From: Sphagnum compactum
Taxonomy: Eukaryota; Bryophyta; Sphagnopsida; Sphagnales
NCBI GenBank assembly: GCA_965153455.1
Contig: OZ234500.1
Location: 3,596,001 to 3,660,000 of the forward strand
DNA: 64,000 bases
Direction of reading: 5' to 3'
In this document: positions 36,301 to 46,750 of the stretch, in pieces
How positions within the stretch are numbered: position 1 is the first letter of the stretch
How the letters are laid out: each line of letters opens with the position of its first letter
The notes under the pieces: model-generated
Databases searched by the model: none
Told to the model about the DNA's origin: nothing
The model's input: the letters and a program-made list of their open reading frames with translations, nothing else
Made by a program: the position numbers and the translations under genes

Positions 36301-37835
36301 GTGGCATGAAGTTCACTCCTGTTAACATAGTCCTTTCTACATCTTGAGCAGATAGATTACCACAAATCTGGGGGTTTTCCAGAAAGTTCTGAGCATAAAA
36401 GAAAATAACAAGAAGGGGAGAGATACCTGAGTGTATCCTGTCAAAAGTGGTCCAGACATAAACATGCATGTAATTGACTTTGCTACATCCTCAGGAGTCC
36501 ATTCAAAGTTCCCTACATTTGACAACAGCCCGCATCATAAACAGAAGATTAACTAACAACAGATGCAGCAGATATGGATTAATTCAACTTCTATCTCTGA
36601 ACACAGAGCCTTTGTGACCAGCAATCTGAAGTTTGTCAATGTCTGCAAGAAATAGAATCAGGCCTTTAAATCTTATCATACACATCATGCGCAATTCATT
36701 AACCTAGGAATTGTCTGTTGCACAAAACAAGCACTCTACACGCAAACCTTTCAGGAAAGCTTGTGGATTTTTTGGGGTGTTTTACTCTATGACACAAAAT
36801 AGCAGTTTCCACAACGATGTTTTGAGCTTGTGTGAGTATCAGGAGGCCATCTCCAACAGAAAGGAATGAAACCAAAAAAGTGCAAACCTGAGGCAGCAGC
36901 ACCACAGAGCACACCCCAAATGAGTGGTGCCCATGTGACAGGTTTCATGAGCTGCAACCGAATCTTCCATTTGTTCTGTAAAACATATATTACAGTTTCA
37001 GAATAAAACACATTTCCTGGCAGGACAGAACTATGCTTTTGCATAGTTTTTCATGAAAGCCAATGCCGTAAGCTGAGGAGGGCTTTTGCAAACACAATTC
37101 AACCAATCTGCAACTGCAAAAGATGAATGTCATAGACCATAGCAGGGTATTAAAATGCCATACAGTTTCAAGCGCTGCTCCTTTCATGCCTAGCAACTGG
37201 TTCATTGCAGTACCAACAACTGCAGGTGCAGTTTCTGGCACACTTGATTTCTCCTTAGCTGCTCCCCCAAGCCCCCAAAAAATCCAGTCCCGTTCAAACA
37301 CCCCCACCACAGGAAAAAAGCTTCTGAGAAGAAATTCCTTTCCTCGATTCCCCTCACAGCATTGTAACCCTAGGTTTTGCAATCTCCAGACATAACCGAC
37401 TTCTACAGGAGATTTTTCAAGCTTTCTTCAAGCAATTTGAGTGCATTCTTGTTCTTTGAAAGAAAAAGAAGAAGAAAGAAAGAAAAGCATACCTTTAACA
37501 GGAGGAGTTTCTCCACTCCCATCAGCCATAGCCCTAACAATTGGTCCATTCTTCCTGCTGTGAGCCGAGGACACCGCAACTCTTGCAGACCTACCAAACA
37601 CATACACAAACACATAAACGCACATCAGACAGACTCTTTTGAATGGCAGACAACCGGCCGAGACATACAAAGAGAGAATGCGAACCAATGCGGCTTGTTT
37701 TTCAAGAGGATTGGACTGGGGGACTGAAGGTACTTACCTGGATGTGAGAACTTGTGGAAGGGACAAGGCATGCAGAGCTTGGACGTGATTAGCATTCCCC
37801 ACAAACACACGAGCTGTGAGCGACGCCATGGCCAT
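33314..37835 (-). CDS. CHLG: Chlorophyll synthase, chloroplast (UbiA family), 15 exons
   Basis: Attaches the phytyl or geranylgeranyl chain to chlorophyllide, the last step of chlorophyll synthesis, in thylakoid or envelope membranes. Exons (minus): 37835-37738, 37590-37493, 37258-37164, 36975-36888, 36512-36427, 36190-36104, 35961-35896, 35673-35590, 35375-35314, 35094-35019, 34789-34727, 34616-34535, 34060-33984, 33738-33691, 33376-33314. All use GT-AG sites and join in frame to 390 residues, close to known plant enzymes. Residues 1 to about 70 look like a transit peptide. Conserved blocks: NQLLGMKGA (from 85), the prenyl-diphosphate/Mg motif NDWYDREID at 158-166, then EPYRPIPSGA, and the second motif NDFKSIEGDRAMGLQ at 287-301, among several hydrophobic helices. 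Start: first ATG at 37835; a second lies two codons on. The gene diverges from PTEN. The acceptor of exon 14 is tandemly duplicated. Confidence 0.96.
33716..33840. repeat. Tandem duplication (64 bp) of the exon-14 acceptor of chlorophyll synthase
   Basis: Two adjacent copies, 33716-33779 and 33780-33840, each begin GGATCCTTCAGAAAGT and include GAAACTGCAGTCATATGA. On the gene strand each copy holds a CTGCAG acceptor plus the first two dozen bases of exon 14. Only the copy nearer the 3' end (acceptor before 33738) continues into the full exon. The upstream copy (exon start 33802) would read F-Q-D-F-L-K-D-P and reach an in-frame TGA. Confidence 0.85.
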
Positions 37836-37889
37836 CGCTCCAAAATCACAACACACAAATCGCAGCAATACGCACACACCCGCTCTCAA

Positions 37890-37895
<6 letters not shown>

Positions 37896-37928
<33 letters not shown>

Positions 37929-38160
37929 TACAGTGTACAGTATACTATACTCCGTAGAATACAGAGTACAGCAATGCACACACGCACTCTCAAAGAGAAC
38001 CGGAGAGGGGAGAGAGAGTAGAGTACGGTGTACAGTATAATATACTTTTTAAAATACATTTCAGAGCAATGCATACACACGCACAGAGAACCCACTGGAG
38101 ACGTAGAGAATACAGCGTACCGTATAATACAATCTGTAGAGTACAGTGTAAAGTATACAC
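37896..38160. repeat. (GA)n plus short tandem repeat in the chlorophyll synthase leader region
   Basis: (GA)n spans about 37896-37924. It is followed by about 2.5 diverged copies of a 87-95 base unit with starts near 37926, 38021 and 38107. Each unit begins GA(G/A)TAC(A/G)G(T/C)GTAC and contains a GTATA(A/C)TATAC-like palindromic stretch; the first two go on to CAGAG...CAATGCA. This lies directly upstream of the chlorophyll synthase start, so it is leader or promoter sequence. Confidence 0.65.
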
Positions 38161-38177
38161 GACAGACAGACGTGACT

Positions 38178-38500
38178 CAGCATGTGAACCGATTGGACAA
38201 CTCAGGGCTACCCAGAGGCCCACAACCGAAAGGCCAAGGTCCATGGCCTCTGGCCTCAAGGACATGGGCCGGTTCCCAACCCTCTGCATGTGAGGAAAGC
38301 ATCCGATGGGGCTCATACCCAGAGGCCACAATCGAAAGGTCAAGGTCATGTCTTCTGGCCTCTGGCGTCAATGACATGGCAGGTTTCCTCTTTGCTCTCC
38401 GTGTGAAGCAAATCCGACAGATGAGATTATTTTCTCCAGTGCCCACAATCGAAAGGTCATAGTTACGGCCTCTGGCCTCAATGGCATATGGGAAGCCGTG
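38178..38500. repeat. Three-copy tandem repeat in the divergent CHLG/PTEN promoter
   Basis: Three imperfect units start near 38180, 38286 and 38400 (periods 106 and 114). Each runs through a CCGAT or CCGAC block, CACAA(C/T)CGAAAGG(C/T)CA, GGCCTCTGGC(C/G)TCAA and (in two units) GACATGG. The units lie between the two divergent genes and just upstream of the likely PTEN first leader exon, which ends at a CAG|GTATGC donor near 38636. Confidence 0.75.
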
Positions 38501-39444
38501 GCAGTGGGAACCGGGCAAGTACGTCGTTGCCTCTCAAGGCTTCGCTCTGTTGGTTCTTTCTCAGCGGCGACAAGGAAGAAGTGCGTGACGAGAGTGAGAG
38601 CGCATCTCGTGCGAGAACGTGAAATCAATCTGCAGGTATGCGTTTTTTTTTCGCTTGCTAATTCTGATAGCAATTTAGTCGCAGACAGACAGTGCCGTTG
38701 CGAATCATGTGGAAAAGCCGCGGGATTTTGTGAGCTCCTTGTTGCAAGAAATGGTTTGCAATGTCGTGTTGTGGGGTCTTGTGTTTTTGTTTTTGTCTCC
38801 GCTTGCAATTTAGGTCAACTGGATGCTCTCTTGTATCGAACAAAGAAAGAAATGAACCTTACTGTGAAAACCGTTTCCTAGTAGATGTGCCGCGGGATTT
38901 CATGAGCTCCTTGTTGCAAGAAATGGTTTGCGATGATGTGCTGTAGAATGGAGTGTGTGTGTTTTTTTTTCTCTGTTTGTAATTTAGGTCAATTGTGTGC
39001 TCTCTTGTGTGGAACAAAGAACCCTCACCATGAAATTTTGGTCCTAGATCGCGCATCCGGTCATCGTCTTTGTTTCTTTTTCTTCTTCCCGTTGTAGATC
39101 CTAGTAGATCGTGCATCTGATCATCACCTGTGTTTTTCTTTTCCATTGTTTTGCCTTGTTTTGCTCTGGTAGCTGCATCTTCTTGCCACTAGATACGTTT
39201 TTCTTCTTCTTCGGTCGTACATGTTGTGGATTAACCGGACTTAGGAACTGCCTTGTCCTGGTTTTTGTTAGTGGAATTGCAAAATAATGGCAAGGTAGAT
39301 AGTTCAGCTTTGCAAGAATAGGGCATTTGGATTGCAGTGTGTTTTTGGAGATGAGGACATGTTTTTGTTTTGGGATCCAGACCAATATGTTAGGTATTCG
39401 AGAAATAGATGTTTCTTGACTTTTTTCTTTGATCTTGTTTATAG

Positions 39445-39697
39445 GTGGTGAAGTTTATAAAAATGCATAGCAAACTCCTTGGTCATGAACTTCAAGCTGA
39501 CGGATTGGGAAGTGCAATAAAGTAAGTATGACTCTGTCTCTCCAAACAGGAAGTGCACTTCTTTGATCAGTTGCAGTGTTTATATATTCTTTACTGAGAT
39601 GCAGAAATCTCTTCCACTGAAAATTTTGCTGTGCAAAATTTTGGGGGTTTTTTGCAGGTCTGCTGTGAAGGTGATGGCAGATGGATTTATCTGCTAA
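39445..39697 (+). promoter_or_regulatory. Intron-split 32-codon uORF in the PTEN leader
   Basis: Two leader exons are visible. One runs from a TTTATAG acceptor at 39444 to a GTAAGT donor at 39522, and the next begins after TTTTGCAG at 39658. An ATG at 39463-39465 opens a frame starting MHSKLLGHELQADG. This frame passes through the splice junction (ATA-AA|G-TCT) and ends with TAA at 39695-39697, giving 32 residues. The main PTEN ATG follows only 27 bases later, in a different frame. Without splicing, the uORF would stop after 20 codons. Such a short gap usually leaves little room for reinitiation, so this uORF could repress PTEN translation. I do not recognise the peptide as a known conserved uORF. 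Confidence 0.6.
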
Positions 39698-39724
39698 GAG
39701 CATTTGAGAAGGGTGTGTGAAACC

Positions 39725-42700
39725 ATGGCAGGGCCTGCTGCCACAGAGGCTGAAGGCTTATCAGATATTCTTCCCACATCATCAACTGGGCCTCTTCTTG
39801 CCCGATCTTCTTCTGATTTGTTGACCAGGGACCAGCAATCTACACGTGTCACATCTCGATCTTCGTTGTTCAGATCCTCATCCTCTCTTGGTGAGGGAAG
39901 CGAAGGTCCAGCAAGGTCAAACCCAATATCAAGTCTCTCGCAATGGGCCAGAGGATTGCGGATGCCACCGTCCTCATCACAAGAGTCCTCTTCAGGTGCA
40001 GAGACTACCAAGACGTCACCATTCAGTTTGGTTGCCAGCGGATTTGGGAAGAGGACTCCTACCAAGATACCATTAGTGGAGGCCCCAGATGAGAGCACTT
40101 CATCAAATGCTGTGGTCCAGGAGGGGAGTGCTTTCGACACTTTCACTAAGGGCTTCTTGGATTCGTCAAGGAATGCTGTGAAGGCTGTCCAACTGAAAGC
40201 GAGGCAGCTTGTGTCACAGAACAAACGTCGCTACCAGGTAATTATTGTTTCTTCTGAGCATCTAGATATCAACAATTGCCTACTGTCACTACTTTCTTCT
40301 GCAGAAATTAGCCATTGCTCCATTTTTGAGCTAGAAGGTCATCATGGCACTAGTTGCAACAATTTTTGGGATACGGGATCAATGCAAACTATATTAGAGA
40401 GAAAGGGATGACACTATATTCCAGGAAGTGAGGCAAGGGTGCACCCAGGCACATAAACAATGCAATATTAACCTCTAACCTCAAGAGAGGAGCTCTGATT
40501 AGTTTGACTTCCAGATATAGGAACTGTTGGCAAGCTTTTCCTGATTTGGTGCTCTGTACAGGAAGGGGGATTTGATCTGGATATGGCTTACATCACAGAA
40601 AACATCATCGCAATGGGTTTTCCTGCAGGTGACATCAGCTCTGGTATCCTTGGATATGTGGAGGTATGCTTTTGACTCACCTCAAGCTTGCCTTCTTCCC
40701 ATCTCTCCTGTTGTTGGATGAGCATGTTCAAATTTGATCAGAGGATAAGAGTGGAAGATGTAGGTCTGAAAGTGAGCATTTGAAAGGAAGGAGTTGATTG
40801 TTGAATTAGGCACCTGATCAGCCATGTAGACCCTCATTTTAATTGTTTAATAGATGAAGTAGCTGAACAGGGTGAGATATGTGCCTGTGTAAGTAGGAGG
40901 GTGAAAAGAGTAGGCAGTTTGGGTAGGCACCAATGCTTACTATGCAAGCTCACTTGAAAATGCACTTATCCCTATGAGCTTATCGTGAAAATCCTACAAG
41001 CATTGTTGTCCCAAAATGTGCTAGGGCTTGGTGGGAGTGTCAATTTTCAAGTGTATGAATATTCCTGGCCAGTTCTTTAGGGTTTTTTGGCAGTCTTCAA
41101 GAGTAGGCTTCACTTCATACTCTAGACTCAGCACCTGTAGTATTCAATACCATCTGGATCCCATCCTTTTCCTTCCTTGGGCTTGAGTAACTCTTTCCTG
41201 GCAACAATGTATGTCTACTTAATTTCAACCATCAGCCAGTTCACAGATACTGTTGCTTAGACCAAATGCATTCTATGCAAGTCTAAACAAAGTCTTTCTG
41301 CACTGGTTTGAGAGAACTGAGTGTTGGCTGTGAATCCTGCTAAATGTCAAGTGATCATAGTAGTTTGCAAGTATTAGTTACAAGCTGCTTTTAAGGCTGA
41401 TAGTGGCCTCTTTCTTTTGCAGGGCTTTTACCGCAATCATATGGAAGAGGTTATCAAGTTCTTTGAGACACAGCACAAGGTACATAGACTAGACTTCTTT
41501 CTGACTGTTCTATAGTAAATCTCTATGTAGGTACGATTGAATGGTGTAAGGTGATTTGTGCAAGTGTCAGCTTTTACAACTGGGTGTGATGTTGCCTGGC
41601 AGGGCAAATATAAAGTCTACAATCTCTGCTCAGAGAAACTCTATGATGCCTCACTGCTTGAAGGAAAGGTACAATTCCATTTTGCAACCTTCTGCCAACC
41701 ACCATTCAATTGTGTTTGCTTCAGTTTCACCAAAAAATAGTGGAATCTGTTTTGTCCCCATTTGCATTTCTCCACCGCATCTGTACTTCAAGCTCATCAT
41801 CTGAAAATATCAGATTTACATTCTAGTTTTGTGGATGCCTGCTTGAACATGTGGTTAAAGGAACTGGCCATTTTGTAACACCAATTTGCACTTTCATTTT
41901 CACTTTCCAGCATAGCTCTGATGGATAGAATCCATCACATTCAATCCTGGGTCAATTATTCGTCCAAAAGCTAAAGATGTCCATAGTAAGGTGGAGCTCT
42001 CTCATAAATGGGTGGAAAAGCAGGTATAAATATGAACCCACTATCAGAGAACCAAGCACAGGATGGAAGACAGACTGAACAGAGTGGACTCCATACAGTG
42101 AGAACCTGCCTATAAGGAACCTTGGAACTATAGTTCCTGAGACCTAGCTAAAGGACTACATGAGATGCATGGCCAGGTGGAAGAAGGCATGAGGACATCT
42201 CTGGATACATAATGTGAACCTGATGAGCTAGTGAGCTGAGGAGGCAACACCCAATGTTAGAGTCAATGGAACTGGAGAGTGGGAATCAAAGAAAAATAGA
42301 ACCTGTTAGCATAGTAGAGGGAATCTGCTGGGACATAGAATGACTAAAAGTATGAAAGACTATAAAAACCCATGAGAACAGAGACATTACTGGATTCTCA
42401 GCTGATGAAGCTTGTTGCTGTTCAGGTGGCCTCTTTCCCATTTGATGATCACAACTGCCCTCCTCTACAACTTGTCGCAGCTTTTTGCCAAAGTGCATAC
42501 TCATGGTTGAAAGGGGACCTTGAGAATGTGGTGGTAGTTCATTGCAAAGCAGGAATGGCACGCACTGGACTCATGATAAGCTCCCTCCTCCTCTACCTTA
42601 AGGTACTCTTGATCATCTGTGCATGGATTGTCATGGGGAGGCAATGGACTTTATACCATTTACAATTGCCACCTTCTGGGGTGCAACTTTATTCTATAAA

Positions 42701-45700
42701 AAGAGTCATACATGCTGCACCTGTACTATTGTGTGCAACAGGTGTCCAGGCTTGTGCATGCGGACATTTAGGTTTTGGTTAGTCAGCAGACTATAAGCAT
42801 TGCTCAGAACATCATTTTAGACTTGTTCTCTCATTTCTTTCTCTGAACCACTGTTGTTTGTTGTTTGGCTTGGTTTCCAACTTCTGTTTGATGATATCAA
42901 CTTATTTTTGCAGTTTTTCCCAACTGCTGAAGAGTCTATCAATTACTACAACCAGAAGCGCTGTGTGGATGGCAAGGGCCTTGTTCTTCCCAGCCAGATT
43001 GTAATTTTCTTCACTTTTACCCCTTGAAGCTTCTTGATCATATGCTTATTGTGTCTCTCCATCTTCTGCTGTTTGAGCTTTACCAACAAATTTCAAAGCT
43101 TGGAGCTTTATGGAATTTCTTTGATTGTGAGTTAAGAAGCACCCAAAGGGTTGTACAGAGTAAAAATCTAATTTGGGGTTTGCAAACTGTTTCCATGACA
43201 GCGCTATGTGAAATACTTCGAGCGTGTTTTAAGGGAGTTTAATGGAGAGACTCCTGTTGGCAGAAAGTAAGCTAGGCTTGCATCCCCATTGCTTGTTTGA
43301 TTTCTCTTTCTACTTCACCTTAAATTTGTGCTGAGTTTAGGTGAGTGTAAGTTTCATGGGCATGGTTTTGTTCTATTGTGCAATACTGTCAATCATTCTA
43401 TGAGCTTAATGTTCTTCTACAGGCTTTGCCATTGAAGGTCCCTGAACAGGCATATGACCACTCCTGTCATCCAAACCACTACTCATTTTTCTTTTTTGAA
43501 CTTGTTGTCTCTTCTCATTAGGGTTGGGTTTCTTTGTCATGCTTGCTGGTTGGTTGCTGTTATTTTGTAAGATCTGAAATATCTAGAACCTTTTTGTTGT
43601 GTCATGATCTCTCAGTATCTTGCGTTGATTTTGGTTTGGCTGAAACTGACATAACAATTGCATTCAAAGTGTTATTGTACAGTATCTCATAGATACTATT
43701 TGTTCTTGTTGCCTTCATATCTTGTTGTCGACTGAGCTAGCCGGCAGCTGGGCTGCTCTTACCATTGCCTGCAGAATTGTAACAGAAACTCAGTACATTG
43801 GTTAATGTCTGACATTGACCTGTAACTACTGCTAGGAGCTCATGAAGTCAGTGAGAATGTGGCACTAACTAGTCACTTCTACACGTGTTTCTGTTGATGG
43901 TCATTGAACCTGAAACAGACTGCTGTTTAATAGACAATTATGCTGTTTTCCAGTTCTGCTTTCTGGTTTGAGGTGTTTCTTTTTCCTGTCTCTTAACATT
44001 TGATTACAAATTCCTCTAACCTTAAGAATTAGGTCATCTCACAATTTCTGTTCAGATGGATGTTATTCTTAAGACTTGAGAATTGTTTTACATTTGTAGG
44101 GAAACATTTTGTACATTGTCAAACACCATATTACATTTTGTAGTGCAGGTGCATACTGAGGGGCATTCGATTACATAAGTGCCCTTACTGGATCCGGCCT
44201 GCTATCACCATCTCTGATCATAATGGTAATTTGTCATCTTATATCTGCTATTACTTGTTGAGCTACTTTTGACAGTGAAATCTGAAAGGTTTCAATTGTG
44301 GAAAATTGAGTTATGATGAGGAGTCAGAGGTGACTTAGATTTTAGGCAGATCCTCTGTGAGGTTGAGAGATATGTTGAGGGAAGAGAGACTTGATTCATA
44401 GATCCAGGGAAATCAATTTGAGATCACTTTGATTGAAGTAGACAACTTCCTAGTATAGAATGGCTGTTCTATAGCATAGATGGTTGTCTCAAGCTCACGA
44501 AGTGCCATCCTTTCTATCATCAGGTGTTCTCTTCTCAAGTAAGAAGCATCATCGAACAAAACATTTGCTGGTTTGTGACTGATCTGTTTGACATCCTTCC
44601 ACCCTCCCTCTCTTTGGCTAGTATCAGATCACCAGCATACTTCTATGTTGAACCTTTCTGAAGTAATATTCTAAAAGAGTCTGATAGAACTGTCGGTACC
44701 ATCCTTGATCAAATTCCATTGTCTACCTTTGTTGCATCAATTTGCTAATGGTTTGTATTGGTGGACACAGACAGAGGACATATGGTTTAGTGCCCCTAGA
44801 AAGGGTGTAGTTGTTTTTGCTCTGCCTGGAGAACGGTGTGTGGCAGACCTAAATGGGGACTTCAAGGTTCACTTCAATGATCGCCATGGTGACTTCTATT
44901 GGTTAGTCCTGCTGCCATCAATCTCCTGTTTCTGACTTTGCAACTAGAATTGACAATAAACCATTGTCATTGCTGTGTGGTTAGACCCTTTTCTTGGTGC
45001 AGTATCTGGAACCTGCTCTTCTAGGAGTAACCTCCAGGCCTGTGTGCAGTTGGTTGAACACAAACATGATGGAGACAAGGCAGATTCTTCCTATCTCAGA
45101 GCTTGATGGGTTTGACAAGGTACTGAAAACATGGACCTTGACAAGATGACTTGACTTCCTTGAAAACACAGGAAGAGAATGGGTATGAATACACACATTG
45201 AAACAAACAGCAAATCTTTTAAGGGCATTGCACATTCAGTACACGGCCTCTTTTGAGCTTCTACTTTTGGTGAAGGGAGCTCTGTTAGTTTGCACTACAA
45301 ATTCATTACCAGAAAGCAACTCAGCATCATCCACCATGGTTTCAAAAGCGATGATTTATTCATTTACTTTTATCTCATATGCAGAGACGGCTTCCATCTC
45401 CTGGATTCCAAGTTGAGGTGGTGATTTTGGGCCATGATGCTCCCATTTCTGCCAAGGTGAGTGAAGGAGCAGCTGCTCAGTCTGCAACTAGTGGATCAGA
45501 GACACCTGCTCCATCCTTTTCTGAAAGGGAAGCTTCACAAGAGGGAACAGGGTTGTCATCACTTGCCCCAAGTGCAGCAGTCAGTATAAATGCTGGAGTG
45601 GACAATACTTCCACAGGTATATGGCAGCTTCCCCCCTGTCATAGAGTCTCCCAGTTGTAGGTGACATAGTAAATAGTCAAAACCAATCGGAAGAGGGGCT

Positions 45701-46051
45701 GAGATTTAAAGCAGGTGTCTTAATGTACATTAAACTACTGAAAATGGGGTCTTTGGTGCAGGAGTGGAAGAGCAGGCTAAAGAGTCAGAGAAGGGTGAAG
45801 GCCCATCACATCCAGAGAAAATAGAGTCCCATGATGGAAATGCTGAGAATGAGGCAGGAGCACAGCCTGAAAGCAGTTTCAATGAGACTACTGAATCTCT
45901 ATCCAGGCATGATGAGAATCTGAGGAATAATAATCCTGCAATTGCACCCAGCGATTTCAAAGCCATTGCAGCTGCAAGCGCTGCTGATGTCTCTGTATTT
46001 ACATTTGGTGAGGACGATGAAGATTATGACAGTGGGGAGGAGCAACAGTAG
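39725..46051 (+). CDS. PTEN2: PTEN-type phosphoinositide/dual-specificity phosphatase (plant PTEN2 class)
   Basis: Coding exons: 39725-40237, 40562-40663, 41423-41479, 41603-41668, 42426-42602, 42914-43000, 43202-43266, 44149-44225, 44524-44570, 44771-44901, 45050-45119, 45385-45616, 45762-46051. All join in frame through GT-AG introns to 637 residues, near the Arabidopsis PTEN2 size. A Ser-rich N-terminal extension (1-171) precedes the phosphatase domain: PFDDHNCP at 251-258 with the general-acid Asp, and the P-loop HCKAGMARTG at 285-294 with catalytic Cys286 and Arg292. The M-A in the P-loop (K-G in animal PTEN and plant PTEN1) marks the plant PTEN2 group. A C2 domain follows (about 357-485; GDFYCWLNTNMM, ELDGFDK), then an acidic C-terminal tail ending DYDSGEEQQ. 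The family removes the 3-phosphate from phosphoinositides. The ATG has a good context (ACCATGG). Two non-coding leader exons and an upstream ORF precede it. No defect seen. Confidence 0.96.
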
Positions 46052-46639
46052 TTCCTCCATCGTTTTTCCTTCAAATTGTGCAAGATCAGCTGCAGCTTGT
46101 GGTTATGGGTATTGTGTGTTGTGGTTATGGGCTTTTGCATTTGGGAAAGACCAGGTGTTTCACTTAGATGTGTCTTAATAATTCTGAACGCTGTGGAATG
46201 AAAAGGGAATTTGACTTGTACAGATGCAAATTGCTGAAAACTTGTCTATGGATTTTCCAGTTGAAGGTGGTCTAACAATCATCTCTTACTTCTCTCACAT
46301 CTGATTTATCTTAGAACATGGTCAATGGTGAGTCACCAGATTGACATTTTGAGTGCTCTGGATGTTGTGTTCCCCTGAAGAAAACCGCCTCAACACAAAG
46401 CCATGCACAATGACTCCACCAAACAGCAACCTCTGTTTAGAGATTCAAGGAGGGAGTCTCATGGCTGTAATCTCTCTGCAGTATTCCAAGGCATACTGCT
46501 CATTCTGGGATCTTGTCATATAGCTTTGATCAGATGATTGATTTGTTGCTCTGCCTTTTGGAGTTTTGGGAAGTTTTGTTCTCCTGTGGGTGTACTGTAC
46601 AGAACAACATACAAAGGTGGAGGTAAGCTGGGAAGGCCA
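46052..46639 (+). other. PTEN 3' flank
   Basis: Downstream sequence that should contain the PTEN 3' untranslated region. AATAAT and AATGAA near 46175-46200 are possible poly(A) elements. No further gene seen. Confidence 0.4.
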
Positions 46640-46750
46640 TATGGACTTGACATCCACCGGGGTCCCATCCATTGGAAGCCCATTATGACTCAGCTGTGGA
46701 TGAACCTCAAGTGAATTGACATTGGGTGTAAGCTTGGTCACCTAACCGAT
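46640..46750. repeat. Dispersed repeat, copy 1
   Basis: This segment contains CATCCATTGGAAGCCCATTA, then GTGGATGAACCTCAAGTGAA and CTTGGTCACCTAACC. Related wording recurs at 58185-58290 and 59268-59352, in the same order and orientation. It is a short non-coding dispersed repeat of unknown class. Confidence 0.6.
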
